This document shows positions 47,801 through 57,147 of a DNA stretch of 64,000 nt, in pieces (within the stretch, counting starts at the first letter, position 1; each line of letters opens with the position of its first letter). Position numbers and translations under genes: made by a program. Origin of the DNA: Owenia fusiformis (lineage: Eukaryota > Annelida > Polychaeta > Sabellida > Oweniidae); assembly GCA_903813345.2 (NCBI GenBank), contig CAIIXF020000004.1, forward strand, positions 25,671,985 to 25,735,984. The letters are read 5' to 3'. The notes under the pieces were generated by a model. That model saw only the letters and a list, made by a program, of their open reading frames with translations. It had not been told where the DNA came from and ran no database searches.

Positions 47801-50800
47801 GTCGGTCATGGTTCGGTTCGATTAACCGTGGTTTTTGGCCCGAGAGGATGAACTGAGAATCGTACCAAATCGAACCGTGACCGACCCTTTTCTACTGATT
47901 ATAGTTGGGGGACCTAGCGCTTCTGGCTCACATGGTGAGTGTCTGGAATCCCTAGCTGCCAACTAACCAAGTAGTCCAACCTACAAGATCTGATTTAATT
48001 GGGGGTATCTCCCTAGGAATTTCCAAGGGGGATGCGACTACATTTCATTTCAATTGAGTTATGATTATCTCACACAGACACCATAGGGCATACACGTGTG
48101 GTAGGATAATGTAACTTGATGTCTGAAGGTAGAAAAGCAGTTCCCCGTATTAATCTGACAGGAACTCGTATCTTTATCTTGGCTAGAACCATAAGCAGTT
48201 CAAGCCAGCACAGGCCTTTTATCGAGTTAGTATATTCATTTGAGTTACATATGATATCTCAAAAAGACACCATAGAGCATATACATGTGGTAGGATAATG
48301 TAACTTGATATCTTAAGGTAGAAAAGCAGTTCCCCGTATTAATCTGACAGGAACTCGTATCTTTATCCTGGCTAGAACCATAAGCAGTTCAAGCCAGCAC
48401 AGGCCTTTTATCGAGTCAGTTGCACTGGTTACACCTAAAAAACAACAACAGAAAACAGTCGCCATCATCAAAGCTTGCTTGTACTGAAGCACATAGTTTT
48501 CTTATCTCCTATTAGCACCATGAATGAAATCCTCAGAGAATATTATCTCAAACAAAAATTTGGCTTAAAAAGGGCATGCAGCCACACCTGTGGGGATTAA
48601 AAGACTGTACTTATCCCAAAAACTGAATGACAAGTTCCTTTGCACACTTTGGATAGTTTTAATAAGATGAAATTCACAGTTTACTGACTTCATTTATGAG
48701 AAATACAACTTAAAATTTTTTTTATTGTTTTTTGTCTTATGTAAAATATGTTATTTATATTATATAATAATGAATTGCCATAATTTTGCTTTCATAGTTA
48801 AGTTAATTTCAAGAAAGTGAAAATCATAGTTCACTGATTTTATTTTGTGTATTTTTTTGTCTTATGTAAACTATGTTATTTATATTATATAATACTAAAT
48901 TGCCATAATTTTGCTTTCATAGTTAAGTTAATTTCAAGAAAGTGAAAATCATAGTTCACTGATTTTATTTTGTGTATTTTTTTGTCTTATGTAAACTATG
49001 TTATTAATATTATATAATACTGAATTGCCATATTTTTGCTTTCATAGTTAAGTTAATTTCAAAAAGTGAAAATCATAGTTCACTGATTTTATTTTGTGTA
49101 TTTTTTTGTCTTATGTAAACTATGTTATTTATATTATATAATAATGAATTGCCATAATTTTGCTTTCATAGTTAAGTTAATTTCAAGAAAGTGAAAATCA
49201 TAGTTCACTGATTTTATTTTGTGTATTTTTTTGTCTTATGTAAACTATGTTATTAATATTATATAATGCTGAATTGCCATAATTTCGCTTTCATAGTTAA
49301 GTTAATTTCAAGAAAGTGAAAATCATAGTTCACTGATTTTATTTTGTGTCTTTTTTGTCTTATGTAAACTATGTTATTAATATTATATAATACTGAATTG
49401 CCATAATTTTGCTTTCATAGTTAAGTCAATTTCAAGAAAGGTAAAATCACGGTTCACTGATTTTATTTTGTGTATTTTTTTGTCTTATGTAAACTATGTT
49501 ATTTATATTATATAATAATGAATTGCCATAATTTCGCTTTCATAGTTAAGTTAATTTCAAGAAAGTGATTTTATTTTGTGTATTTTTTTGTCTTATGTAA
49601 ACTATGTTATTTATATTATATAATAATGAATTGCCATAATTTTGCTTTCATAGTTAAGTTAATTTCAAGAAAGTGAAAATCATAGTTCACTGATTTTATT
49701 TTGTGTATTTTTTTGTCTTATGTAAACTATGTTATTAATATTATATAATACTGAATTGCCATAATTTCGCTTTCATAGTTAAGTTAATTTCAAGAAAGTG
49801 AAAATCATAGTTCACTGATTTTATTTTGTGTCTTTTTTGTCTTATGTAAACTATGTTATTAATATTATATAATACTGAATTGCCATAATTTTGCTTTCAT
49901 AGTTAAGTCAATTTCAAGAAAGTGAAAATCATGGTTCACTGATTTTATTTTGTGTATTTTTTTGTCTTATGTAAACTATGTTATTTATATTATATAATAA
50001 TGAATTGCCATAATTTCGCTTTCATAGTTAAGTTAATTTCAAGAAAGTGATTTTATTTTGTGTATTTTTTTGTCTTATGTAAACTATGTTATTTATATTA
50101 TATAATACTGAATTGCCATATGTTTGCTTTCAGCTATAAATGATTATGAAAAAGCCATAGATGTAGATAACAACAATAACAGAGCGAAAGAAGGGTTAGA
50201 AAGAGCCAAAAAATTACTCAAACAATCGCAAAAAAGAGATTATTATAAAATATTAGGCGTAAAAAGGTAAAAATAATTTCTTCATATAATAAGATATAGG
50301 GGGGGAGAAGAACAGGCTGATAAAATGGGAGTCAATGGGGCATAAATGATAGATTGGATTTTAATCATGTACATAGGAAGGTGAGGGCTTAGAGTCACAA
50401 TGTTTGTGTGAAAACATGCCTTATTCAATTCTGAGAAAAGTCAGAAAGTTTTAGGTCAAGAGACCAACCACGAAAAAAGTTCCTTAGGACCATCATTGCC
50501 TTTCTCAAAACAACCAAATTAAGAGAGAAAGTAACAGTTTTTACAGGCACATATTCATTAACAAAACTGCATTTACCAATTCATTAACAAAACAGCATTT
50601 ACCTATTCATTCATTCACCTTACTATCATACCCAATAATGAATAATTATATTTTCTCGTATTTTTCACTTTCAGAAATGCTAGGAAAAAGGAAATTATAA
50701 AAGCTTACAGAAAACTTGCCATGGAGTGGCATCCTGATAAATTTGAATCTGAAGAAGAGAAAAAGAAAGCAGAGAAAAAATTTATGGATATCGCATCCGC

Positions 50801-51984
50801 AAAGGAGGTACTCACAGATCCAGGTATGTCTCTCTGACTCGAGATGCATTTTCGTTTCAAATTTTAAAATGCATCTTAAAGAATGGGTATCGATATGGCG
50901 AACTTTTTGAACACACGTTTCTCTTAAACCAGTCATCAAAAATTTCTGAAAATCTTACAAATTGTCAATTTAATGGCCATCTTTTGAATGGTAACAATAT
51001 AATTTGAAATAGATATACATACTTTCATCTATATTGTTTTAAAAAACACATCAAACACTTGTTTTGTTCTTGGTATCATGTTTCCAGAGTGAAATGAAAC
51101 ATCTTTCCGAACTTCATTGGAACAAAACAACATAAACACAACATGGATTTTGTTTTAATTTTTTGAATACTTTTTTAAAATCATCCAAAAATTCCTTTGT
51201 ATAAATAATATTGAGAGGTCTAAAAACATGTTGTATATGCTATTTTGTTCCAACAAGGTTTGGAAAGACATTTTATAAAGGAGCAAAAACAATTGCACTA
51301 AACAAACAAAAAATGTTAACAAAAACAGTTACATAAAATATTTCTAAATAATTTTCGCATTAAATTGTTGTCAATTGAGTCAACATTACATAAAATACCA
51401 TGTTTTTTTACAGAATGATTGGTTTAAGAGAAAAACATTGTTGAATTCAGTTCTCCATATCGATACCTATTCTTTAAAGTATTAGTCCAATTGAATAGTA
51501 TTCACTGTATACAGTAAAATTTGTTTTAGTGAACACCTCCCTCTAGTGAACACCACTTCAAGACACATTTTACATTGACTCCTGTATAAATTCACCTCTC
51601 TGTAGTGAACACCTACCTCCAGTGAACACTTTTTGTGGCTCCATAGGTGCTCACTATATACAGGTTTTACAGTATGTAGTTATCTTCCTGTGTGGTCTAT
51701 TGTATTTCTTCAGTTTAAATATTGAAGGGATTTACATTGTGATCTTTTATAAAGAAATAAATATATCTTAATTAAAAAGTAAAAAATATGACCCGATTCA
51801 ATGTTATTATAACTGCAAATCAGTAATAAAAACAATTCTCATATTTTCTTCAGAAAAACGACAAAAGTTTGACAACGGTGAAGACCCCTTAGATGCAGAA
51901 GAACAAGCTCAAGGCAATAACCCATTCCATCAAGGCTTTAATCCATTCGGTGGCGGAGGGTTCTCCTTCAAGTTCCATTATTAA
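38837..51984 (+). CDS. DNAJC3: DNAJC3 (p58IPK), ER co-chaperone with TPRs and J domain, 11 exons
   Basis: Exons: 38837-38915, 40341-40448, 42069-42193, 42842-42916, 43264-43407, 43754-43935, 46703-46928, 47609-47729, 50134-50266, 50675-50823 and 51854-51984. All borders are GT-AG and phases join, giving 490 residues, close to the 504 of vertebrate DNAJC3. A signal peptide (about 1-25) is followed by TPR repeats (for example FRRATVYLAMGKSKSALPDL and LLKQGKLDEAKKDF). The J domain starts at about residue 389 (DYYKILGVKR) and has the HPD motif at 417-419. The tail is G/F-rich and ends FKFHY with no KDEL-type signal. It is an ER-lumen co-chaperone that binds misfolded clients and stimulates BiP ATPase, and is known as an inhibitor of PERK/PKR kinases. 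An ERSE lies upstream. Introns 2, 4, 6, 7 and 8 carry arrays made from their own splice junctions. Confidence 0.95.
39221..39249. other. Perfect hairpin AACAGACCGAATAT / ATATTCGGTCTGTT
   Basis: A 13-base stem with a three-base centre stands in DNAJC3 intron 1, just after poly-G-rich sequence. Possibly the core of a small palindromic repeat. Confidence 0.6.
40449..40960 (+). repeat. 61-bp array in DNAJC3 intron 2 carrying copies of its donor site
   Basis: The end of exon 2 (GTCACACTTTCATGCTGCTGTAG|gtaagtctg) is followed by five further units of 61 bp. Each contains TCTGTCACACTTCTATGATG, TTGAAG and then GTAAGTCTG (once GTGAGTCTT). Donor-like sites are at 40449 (authentic), 40510, 40571, 40632, 40693 and 40754. 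More degraded units with CACTTTCATGCC and CCTTGCTGATG continue to about 40960. Confidence 0.88.
41110..41264. mobile_element. Foldback element in DNAJC3 intron 2
   Basis: The left arm (GGTTATGTACTGGGAGG, then GGATATGGGGTTTATCC, then AGATATGCATATCTACCT) is mirrored by AGGTAGATGTGCATATCT, GGATGAACCCAATATCC and GACCGTACATAACTG. Only a few bases separate the arms. Confidence 0.7.
41263..41489. mobile_element. Second inverted-repeat element, abutting the first
   Basis: ATCCTATACCAAGTAGAGTTTT at the left and AAAACTCTACTTGGCATAGGAT at the right form nearly perfect terminal inverted repeats of about 22 bp. The interior has tandem GGGAGATATGCACCGAAGCG units. No transposase. Confidence 0.7.
42291..42440. 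mobile_element. CAGTAAAACCTGT-family MITE
   Basis: Inverted ends TAGTGAAACCTGTAAAGTGG and CCACTTAGACAGGTTTTACTGTA surround repeated GTGGAACACC motifs. Related copies lie at 16281, 42491, 51510 and 52591. TA flanks suggest Tc1/mariner or pogo-type mobilisation. Confidence 0.7.
42491..42671. mobile_element. CAGTAAAACCTGT-family MITE, subtype with GTTCACT core
   Basis: It starts ACAGTAAAACCTGTAAAC and ends GACAGGTTTTACTGTA. The core has GTGTTCACT-like motifs instead of GTGGAACACC. The copy at 51510-51674 is the same subtype in the opposite direction. Inserted 51 bp after the previous copy. Confidence 0.75.
42917..43120 (+). repeat. 43-bp array in DNAJC3 intron 4 repeating the exon 4 donor
   Basis: Exon 4 ends TTTGATGATGTT|gtaagtacacatg, and this junction then recurs at exactly 43-bp spacing. 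GTAAGTACACATG starts at 42917 (authentic), 42960, 43003, 43046 and 43089. Each is preceded by TTTGATGATGYY derived from the exon end. Confidence 0.95.
43575..43682. repeat. Dispersed repeat copy (CACCACCTGCCATTTG family), inverted
   Basis: It reads ACAAATGGCAGGTGGTGACA with AACTTTTTTGTGGATGGTG before it, the reverse complement of the copies at 8028-8172 and 24541-24625. In DNAJC3 intron 5. Confidence 0.55.
43936..46110 (+). repeat. 77/86-bp array in DNAJC3 intron 6: 27 copies of the exon 6 end plus donor
   Basis: The last ~58 coding bases of exon 6 and about 19 bases of intron (…GATGAATCTCTTAT|gtaagttcttcactcatt) are repeated in tandem. CTCTTAT|GTAAGT occurs 27 times: the authentic donor at 43936 and 26 more, to about 46100. 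Spacing is 77 bp (8 times) or 86 bp (18 times); the longer form has an extra GGCTATTAT block. Many differences between units (GGC/GGA/GGG, GAG/GAA, GCT/GCA/GCC, GAT/GAC, CTT/CTC) fall on third codon positions of the exon frame. A transcript retaining the intron meets a stop at the first junction (CTT ATG TAA). Confidence 0.96.
46929..47336 (+). repeat. 78-bp array plus partial exon 7 copy in DNAJC3 intron 7
   Basis: After exon 7 (TCTAAG|gtgagttttcattggtct) a 78-bp unit recurs about four times. It contains GATATGTGCATATTTGTAAG, GAGAGTTCTCATTGGTC and TAGGTATATTACAATTTGTAAG. The array ends in a copy of the last ~75 bases of exon 7 (47260-47336, AAGTCTATGTAACAAACAGA onward). That copy has an in-frame TAA where the exon has TTA, and its TCTAAG is followed by TTTGAC, not by a donor, so it is a dead pseudo-exon. 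Confidence 0.85.
47450..47530. repeat. Copy of the AAGAAATATAGACC dispersed repeat
   Basis: TTAAGAAATATAGACCAAAG, AGAGGTATTATATTGATGAATA and CAGGGCGAGGCACA correspond to blocks in the inverted repeat at 61661-62072. So this is one arm of a dispersed element, in DNAJC3 intron 7. Confidence 0.5.
47793..47893. mobile_element. 100-bp palindromic element
   Basis: AGAAGGGTCGGTCATGGTTCG on the left is mirrored by CGAACCGTGACCGACCCTTTTCT on the right, around a short spacer. Nearly the whole unit is self-complementary. In DNAJC3 intron 8. Confidence 0.7.
48035..48420. repeat. Two tandem copies of a 189-bp block
   Basis: GTAGGATAATGTAACTTGAT at 48101 recurs at 48290, and flanking sequence matches over about 190 bp each (GAAAAGCAGTTCCCCGTATT, CAGTTCAAGCCAGCACAGGC). 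No coding capacity. In DNAJC3 intron 8. Confidence 0.85.
48660..50133 (+). repeat. 125-bp array in DNAJC3 intron 8 repeating the acceptor of exon 9
   Basis: GAATTGCCATA-(A/T)TTT-(T/C)GCTTTCA-TAG recurs at about 48788, 48913, 49038, 49162, 49287, 49411, 49536, 49644, 49769, 49893 and 50018. The twelfth occurrence is the authentic acceptor (GAATTGCCATATGTTTGCTTTCAG|CTA at 50133). Spacing is 124-125 bp, with two units of 108 bp. Each decoy has the same pyrimidine tract followed by ATAG. Sequence after the decoy AG (TTAAGTTAATTTC) does not resemble the exon. Confidence 0.9.
51510..51674. mobile_element. CAGTAAAACCTGT-family MITE in DNAJC3 intron 10
   Basis: It starts TACAGTAAAATTTGTTTTAG and ends ACAGGTTTTACAGTA, with GTGAACACC-type motifs inside. 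Same subtype as 42491-42671, opposite direction. Confidence 0.7.
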
Positions 51985-53259
51985 CGACAGTCCATATTAG
52001 GAAATACACTAACATGTGATATTTATGCGATAATTACAGCTTATTTGAGAGACATCATAAACTTCCAGACGATCTTAGGAATATACACAGTCTTGTGTAG
52101 TTGAGCGATAAGTACGGCTCATGCAGACTTACGATATTTGTGCTACTTCTACAGATTAATACCCTAATATTAACAATCAGTATTTGGGCATCATACGATA
52201 GACATATGTGCACAGATTAAGGACTTACTGTTTTGGTTGTTAAGACTACGAAAATGAAGGATTCCAGTTAAGTTCAATTCATATTCAGGAAACAATACTC
52301 CACATAAAGGCTGTGTGTGTATTGTGTATAATATAATTGCAGCAGACCAGACATCCAAGACTAAATAGCACAAGCTTTTGCAATTCTTGGGAACTGGAAA
52401 GGGATTCCAGTAACACTGAATACTAAGAAACACATAAAAGTGACGCTTTAGTCATTCAGAAATACTAGTGACACTTTAAACACAAAGAAATACTAGTGGC
52501 ACTTTAAACAAAAATAAGTTGTCTGGAATGATATAACGCTTTACATCAACATTCTGCAATTTTTTCAAAATATGTCTAAGATGAGTATACACTAGAAACT
52601 GCTAAGTGGGACACCTCTGTAAGTGGATCACCTCACAAGTGGAACACTTTTCTGTGGTCCCAAGGGCGTTCCACTTACACAGGTTCTACTGTATTTGTCC
52701 TAAGATTCCAGAGGTTGTGCCCATGATGCCATCAGATATATGCTTGGACTTTTATTTATTCATTCTGACTGACTAGAGACTGCAGACTTTATAGCCATTA
52801 GCTTCACATCAGCATCATCAGAGGTTTTATATAGGGAGGTTAAACTACATGTTTTTAAGATAACTTGTAGTATGTAAATGTCATATTATGATCCTCACAG
52901 ATTACTTCCTACCTCTCAAATGGGTTTTCCAGGGACCTTATTAGTAATTGCAACTATTTTCTGTATACCTCTATACCCATTTGGGCGAGTAAATACTACA
53001 AAAGTGAAGCACTAATCCCTGGGGGATCATATCTTTATTCATAAGATCTCTTAAAAGTGTGTAGCTCAACCTCCCTAGTGATTTTTTTTTATTGTTCACC
53101 ATTGTTAAAGGAACTAGTGCTTGATCTATTCAGCCTATCTCTATGAGATATAACTGAACACTATGTAATGTCAAATTTGTATGTTGCCACCGAGAAGTGT
53201 TGACATATTGTCATGGCAACCATCATAGCAACCGTTTGTTATAACTAGTGTTAAGCAAA
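51985..53259. other. DNAJC3 3' flank and UTR candidate region
   Basis: No further coding features. There is a CAGTAAAACC-family element at 52591-52693 and short direct repeats (AGAAATACTAGTG(A/G)CACTTTAAAC) at about 52458-52505. No canonical AATAAA stands close to the DNAJC3 stop, so the UTR end cannot be placed. Confidence 0.4.
52591..52693. mobile_element. CAGTAAAACCTGT-family MITE, shortened
   Basis: TACACTAGAAACTGCTAAGTGG at the left and CCACTTACACAGGTTCTACTGTA at the right, with GTGGATCACC and GTGGAACAC inside. A diverged copy of the GTGGAACACC subtype. Confidence 0.65.
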
Positions 53260-53697
53260 TTATTGATTTTCTGAAATATTTTACAATGTATTGACTACAC
53301 ACTGGTTTAGTTAATCTTTTGCTGATTCCACCATGTCTCTTTAAAAGGTGAATGAATTGACTCATTTTCTTGTATTTCTATACAATTTAGAGTGTTAACT
53401 ACATGCCTGTTTATGTTATTCCTTGCTGATTTAATTCATTTCTCTCTAAAATTTGAATGAAATGTCTGATTTTCTTGCATTTCTATACAATTTAGAGTGT
53501 TCACTACATGCCTCTTTACTTTATTCCTTGCTGATTCCACTCATTTCTCTCTAAAATTTGAATGAAGTGTCTGATTTTCTTGCATTTCTATATAAATTAG
53601 AGTGTTGACTACATTCCTGTTTACTTTATTCCTTGCTGATTTCACTCATTTCTCTCTAAAATTTGAATGAAGTGTCTGATTTTCATGTATTTCTATA

Positions 53698-53700
<3 letters not shown>
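53260..53700. repeat. 105-bp tandem repeat, left part
   Basis: Units carrying TATTTCTATACAATTTAGAG, TACATGCCTSTTTAC, TTATTCCTTGCTGATT and ATTTCTCTCTAAAATTTGAATG repeat about four times. The array resumes at 55395 after the retrocopy inserted at 53701-55389. Confidence 0.85.
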
Positions 53701-53742
<42 letters not shown>

Positions 53743-55389
53743 GCTGAAATCATGAATTTATTTTTTTTTTTTTTTTTTTTTTTTTTTATATATTTCAAAA
53801 TCATTTTTACAATGAATGTTCAAAGAATTAACAATTAATAAAATAAGATCCCAGAGGATTGAAATTAGAAACACATGTCTTCTCCCGTAAACACAGTAAA
53901 TCTCACTCCAGGAATTCCTGAAAAGTGCTTATTAAGTGTTTATACACAGAAGAAATATGTCAATCATATTTCACCCAGTAAAGATCTTATTTTGAAAAAG
54001 ATGGAGTATACACAATAAGTCCAAATTTAGTCTGTTCCAAGGTTAGATAATCATATTTATGTGTCCTGTGGATTCTGGTCAACAGCCTGGGGTAGGGAAA
54101 GAACTTTGTCCGGGCCATCTTTAATGAACTCAAAGATATGATCATGTATCCATTTAAGTCCTTTCTGTTCACTGACACAGATGCTGTTAAGAAGTATTTC
54201 ATGGGCAATGTCAATCCATTTTGCCTGAGGGTCTTTAAGTAATGTCCCTTGTATCTCAGATTCTTTCATGTCATGGGATATAATCACAATAAAGTCATCA
54301 AGATTAGCAATATATACATCTATGTTCTCATCTCCACGTTGTTGATGAGCTAGAAAGGTATCATGTATGACAGTGTTACGCTTACTGTCTTCTAAACGTG
54401 ACTTTAGATCATCGCTGTTAAACGGTTCCTTACTAAGCTTGCTCTCAACAACTGTTGCTTTTATTAAGGTTTCATCTGTGTTTGTAGCAATATTCTGTGT
54501 GTGTATCCTTGCACTTACTGCTTTACTTTCAGTTTGAGTAATATCAGTTTGTTTATCTGTATTCGTAGAAATATTCCGTTTTCGTATCCTAGCACTTACT
54601 GCTTTACTTTCAGTTTGAGTAATGCTTGTTTGACTACAGGAATCATTTGACAAAATACTGTCTGTGTTGCTTGATCTATTCACTGTCTGACTTTTGTATC
54701 GAGAATTATTCATTTTGGTTGATAGACATTGGAGTTTAAGTTTTGGTTCAGTTTGTTTTTCGTCCAAACATTTCATTACATTATTGGTGGTCTGTGTGTT
54801 TAAATCCTCTCCAGATGGCTGTTTATCACTTTGAATTGATGCAGGTTCCATACATATTGTGTGTACTCCAACATTTTCATGTGTGTTTTGATATGGTCCC
54901 TCACTGGTTACACTAACTTGTTTTGGTATGAATGGCTTTGCTTTAGACCAGTCAGCTTCACTCAGAGGTGTTGAGGTATGATTGCCTGCTAATTTCCTAT
55001 TGTTCTCAGTTTCATTATAAAACATAGTATTGTATTGCGAATCATTATCACAGCTGGATTGTTTTAAGTGAGAGTTGTTGAACTGGGTCATTCTAACTTG
55101 GTCTCTATGTGCTTGTTTTGTATTTTGCCTGACCTCTTGTCCAGTATATTCACCTGTTGTAAATCTCAAACTTATAGTTGTATATAATCCATTGCCTTGC
55201 ATTTTATAGTTGTAAAACATCTGTCCTTGCAATTTTAGTAATTCCAATAAGTTCTCCACCACTTTAGGTAACATATCCATTATATTTTGAGAAATTATAT
55301 CGTAGAATTAGTCACTTTTATGCTAAAAAATGACCAAATTTAGGAGTTCTAAAAATTGCCAACCTGTCCAGTAAGGGACCAACTCAACT
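53701..55389 (-). mobile_element. Retroposed (processed) gene copy with two poly-A tracts
   Basis: On the minus strand an intronless ORF is followed by an A-tract (27 T on the plus strand at 53761-53787), a spacer of about 20 bases, and a second A-tract (39 T at 53701-53739). Flanks form a probable target duplication, TTTCAT(G/A)TATTTCTATACAATTT, at about 53681-53702 and 55390-55412, 22 bp with one mismatch. It interrupts a tandem array. These are the marks of LINE-type reverse transcription of an mRNA. The host array also contains the duplicated motif, so the duplication is suggestive, not proof. Confidence 0.75.
54057..55280 (-). CDS. Intact 407-codon ORF of the retrocopy, family not recognised
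   Basis: One uninterrupted ORF, ATG at 55280, stop at 54057. I do not recognise the family. The N-terminal ~60 residues are mixed (VENLLELLKLQGQMFYNYKM). The middle (about 75-290) is polar, rich in N, S, T and Q, and probably disordered. It includes two copies of a ~27-residue repeat containing TQTESKAVSARI and N(I)(S/A)TNTD. The C-terminal ~120 residues look folded, with FLAHQQRGDENIDVYIANLD, DDFIVIISHD and AKWIDIAHEILLNS. Lack of introns and the poly-A tail show it came from an mRNA. The intact frame suggests a young or selected retrogene. Its parent gene is not in the window. Confidence 0.65.
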   Translation of the reverse strand: MDMLPKVVENLLELLKLQGQMFYNYKMQGNGLYTTISLRFTTGEYTGQEVRQNTKQAHRDQVRMTQFNNSHLKQSSCDNDSQYNTMFYNETENNRKLAGNHTSTPLSEADWSKAKPFIPKQVSVTSEGPYQNTHENVGVHTICMEPASIQSDKQPSGEDLNTQTTNNVMKCLDEKQTEPKLKLQCLSTKMNNSRYKSQTVNRSSNTDSILSNDSCSQTSITQTESKAVSARIRKRNISTNTDKQTDITQTESKAVSARIHTQNIATNTDETLIKATVVESKLSKEPFNSDDLKSRLEDSKRNTVIHDTFLAHQQRGDENIDVYIANLDDFIVIISHDMKESEIQGTLLKDPQAKWIDIAHEILLNSICVSEQKGLKWIHDHIFEFIKDGPDKVLSLPQAVDQNPQDT

Positions 55390-55394
55390 TTTCA

Positions 55395-55690
55395 TATATT
55401 TCTATACAATTTAGAGTGTTCACTACATGCCTCTTTACTTTATTCCTTGCTGATTCCACTCATTTCTCTCTAAAATTTGAATGAAGTGTCTAATTTTCTT
55501 GTATTTCTATACAATTTATAATGTTAACTACATGCCTCTTTACTTTATTCCTTGCTGATTCCACTCTTTTCCACTATATTTTACTTTTCAAAACATGGCC
55601 ACCTTTTCCGATTTCTTGCATTTCTATACAATTAAGAGTGGTGTCAACTACATGCCTGTTTACTTTTCTTTTCTGATTTCACTTTATTTT
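55395..55690. repeat. 105-bp tandem repeat, right part
   Basis: The array of 53260-53700 continues with the same TATTTCTATACAATTTAGAG units and decays by about 55690. Confidence 0.8.
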
Positions 55691-57147
55691 GCATTTCAAA
55701 ATACTGTAAAACCATGCAGTAATGTTAATTGCTAAATAGGGTTTTATTTTTCTACAATGTTCATTTGCAAAAAAAGCGTATTTTTACTTTCATTTGAAAG
55801 TAACGTACACCTTGCGATATTGTTTACTATTTTCATTTGTAAACATTTTCTGTTTTGTTATTTTGTATTTCAATTACTGTTATAAAAATGTGACTAACAC
55901 GATGATAGAGGATAGCGTAAAGTAAGAAATATGTCTTGATTATAAACGCCAAGAATTCTAAAATTGATTAATATCAAACCAAATTAGTCACAATATATTT
56001 CAATTTTTCATGTTTATTTATTTCATCAACTCAAATGATTCATGTTTATTATCGCAAACTCGCGTTTGCTTCCACATCCATAATATTATAATTTCATATT
56101 TGCCAACACTTTCATCCTAGTATTCTTTTGCGTTTTTACATGTTAATTGACTGTAAAAGATATGCAACAGAAATATACATACGTGTTGCTCAATTTTATG
56201 ATAATAGTATTTGTTCTGTTATGTTTCTGTATAAAAACTTTTGAATTTGATAGTAATGGTATCGTTTATTCAGTGCCCATCTATTTTTACCTACCATCGC
56301 TAGATTAAGAACGTGTTCTTTTAAAGCAAGCTAGCGAAACGCAAATTGAAGCATTTTTGCCGTGGCGTCATATCAATCTTTTCACAGCCAATATAATTCG
56401 ACGCCGTTTCGGCATCGAACAAATTCGGCACCGCTCCAGCACCGTTTCGACACCGTTCCGGCACCGAAAACTTTCGACACCAAAATTTGCTACCGGACTA
56501 GTCAGTCCATTTGGTGCCGAAACGGCACCGAAATTTGGCACCGAAATTTGGCACCGAAACGGTGTCGAAAATCAGATTGCATCGTCGACGATGTAGTGAA
56601 ATATTTTCACGGTGAACATTAAATTTATTTTATATTAAATGAAACACTCTACTATACCTTGCATTTGGCTTTCATGAGCAACCAATTTGGCTTATTAGTA
56701 ATGATTATATGATTGTTTTTATTTGTCTGTTCCTTATTAATGGTTTATCGGTTGAAAGTTAGATGTTGATAAGGTACTTTCAAAAATATACTAAACAATC
56801 CAATTAGACAAACAAGTATCTTATGCATTTCTAGGTGTTAGGTATAGTAGTGTGATGAAAGTACGTGTACAGATGAAACTCTTCCGAAAAACAGACTGAA
56901 ACATTTCATTCACTTTAAAAAATAAGCAAGGTTAGATGAGTCCCCTAATATTCTCAACTCAATATTGTCTTATATAAAAGATGCACATAAATTATACATA
57001 TATACATGTAAAATAGACAAATACAGTTTTAAGCTGTTTTAATTGTTCGAATTCATAAACAAGTACAATATTTCTTTTTGGATTGAGATAAACGAGTGTA
57101 TTTTAACTGCATAAAGATGTTTATAAATCATGCTGGCCTTTTCAATT
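55691..57147. other. Intergenic region upstream of the retrocopy and 3' of the DUF288 gene
   Basis: AT-rich, with one GGCACCGAAA-type dispersed repeat at 56385-56590. Nothing else is supportable. TTTATT at about 56621 reads as a possible minus-strand polyadenylation signal, far from the DUF288 stop. Confidence 0.4.
56385..56590. repeat. GGCACCGAAA-rich dispersed repeat
   Basis: Many GGCACCG / CGACACC motifs, GGACTAGTCAGTCCATTTGG and CGAAAATCAGATTGCAT occur in the same order as at 20245-20345, here in a longer copy. Two overlapping short ORFs are by-products of the motif. Confidence 0.65.

Noticed and set aside
56357-56622. Two overlapping ORFs of 79 and 86 codons
   Set aside because: They lie in the GGCACCGAAA dispersed repeat and reflect its motif in two frames.
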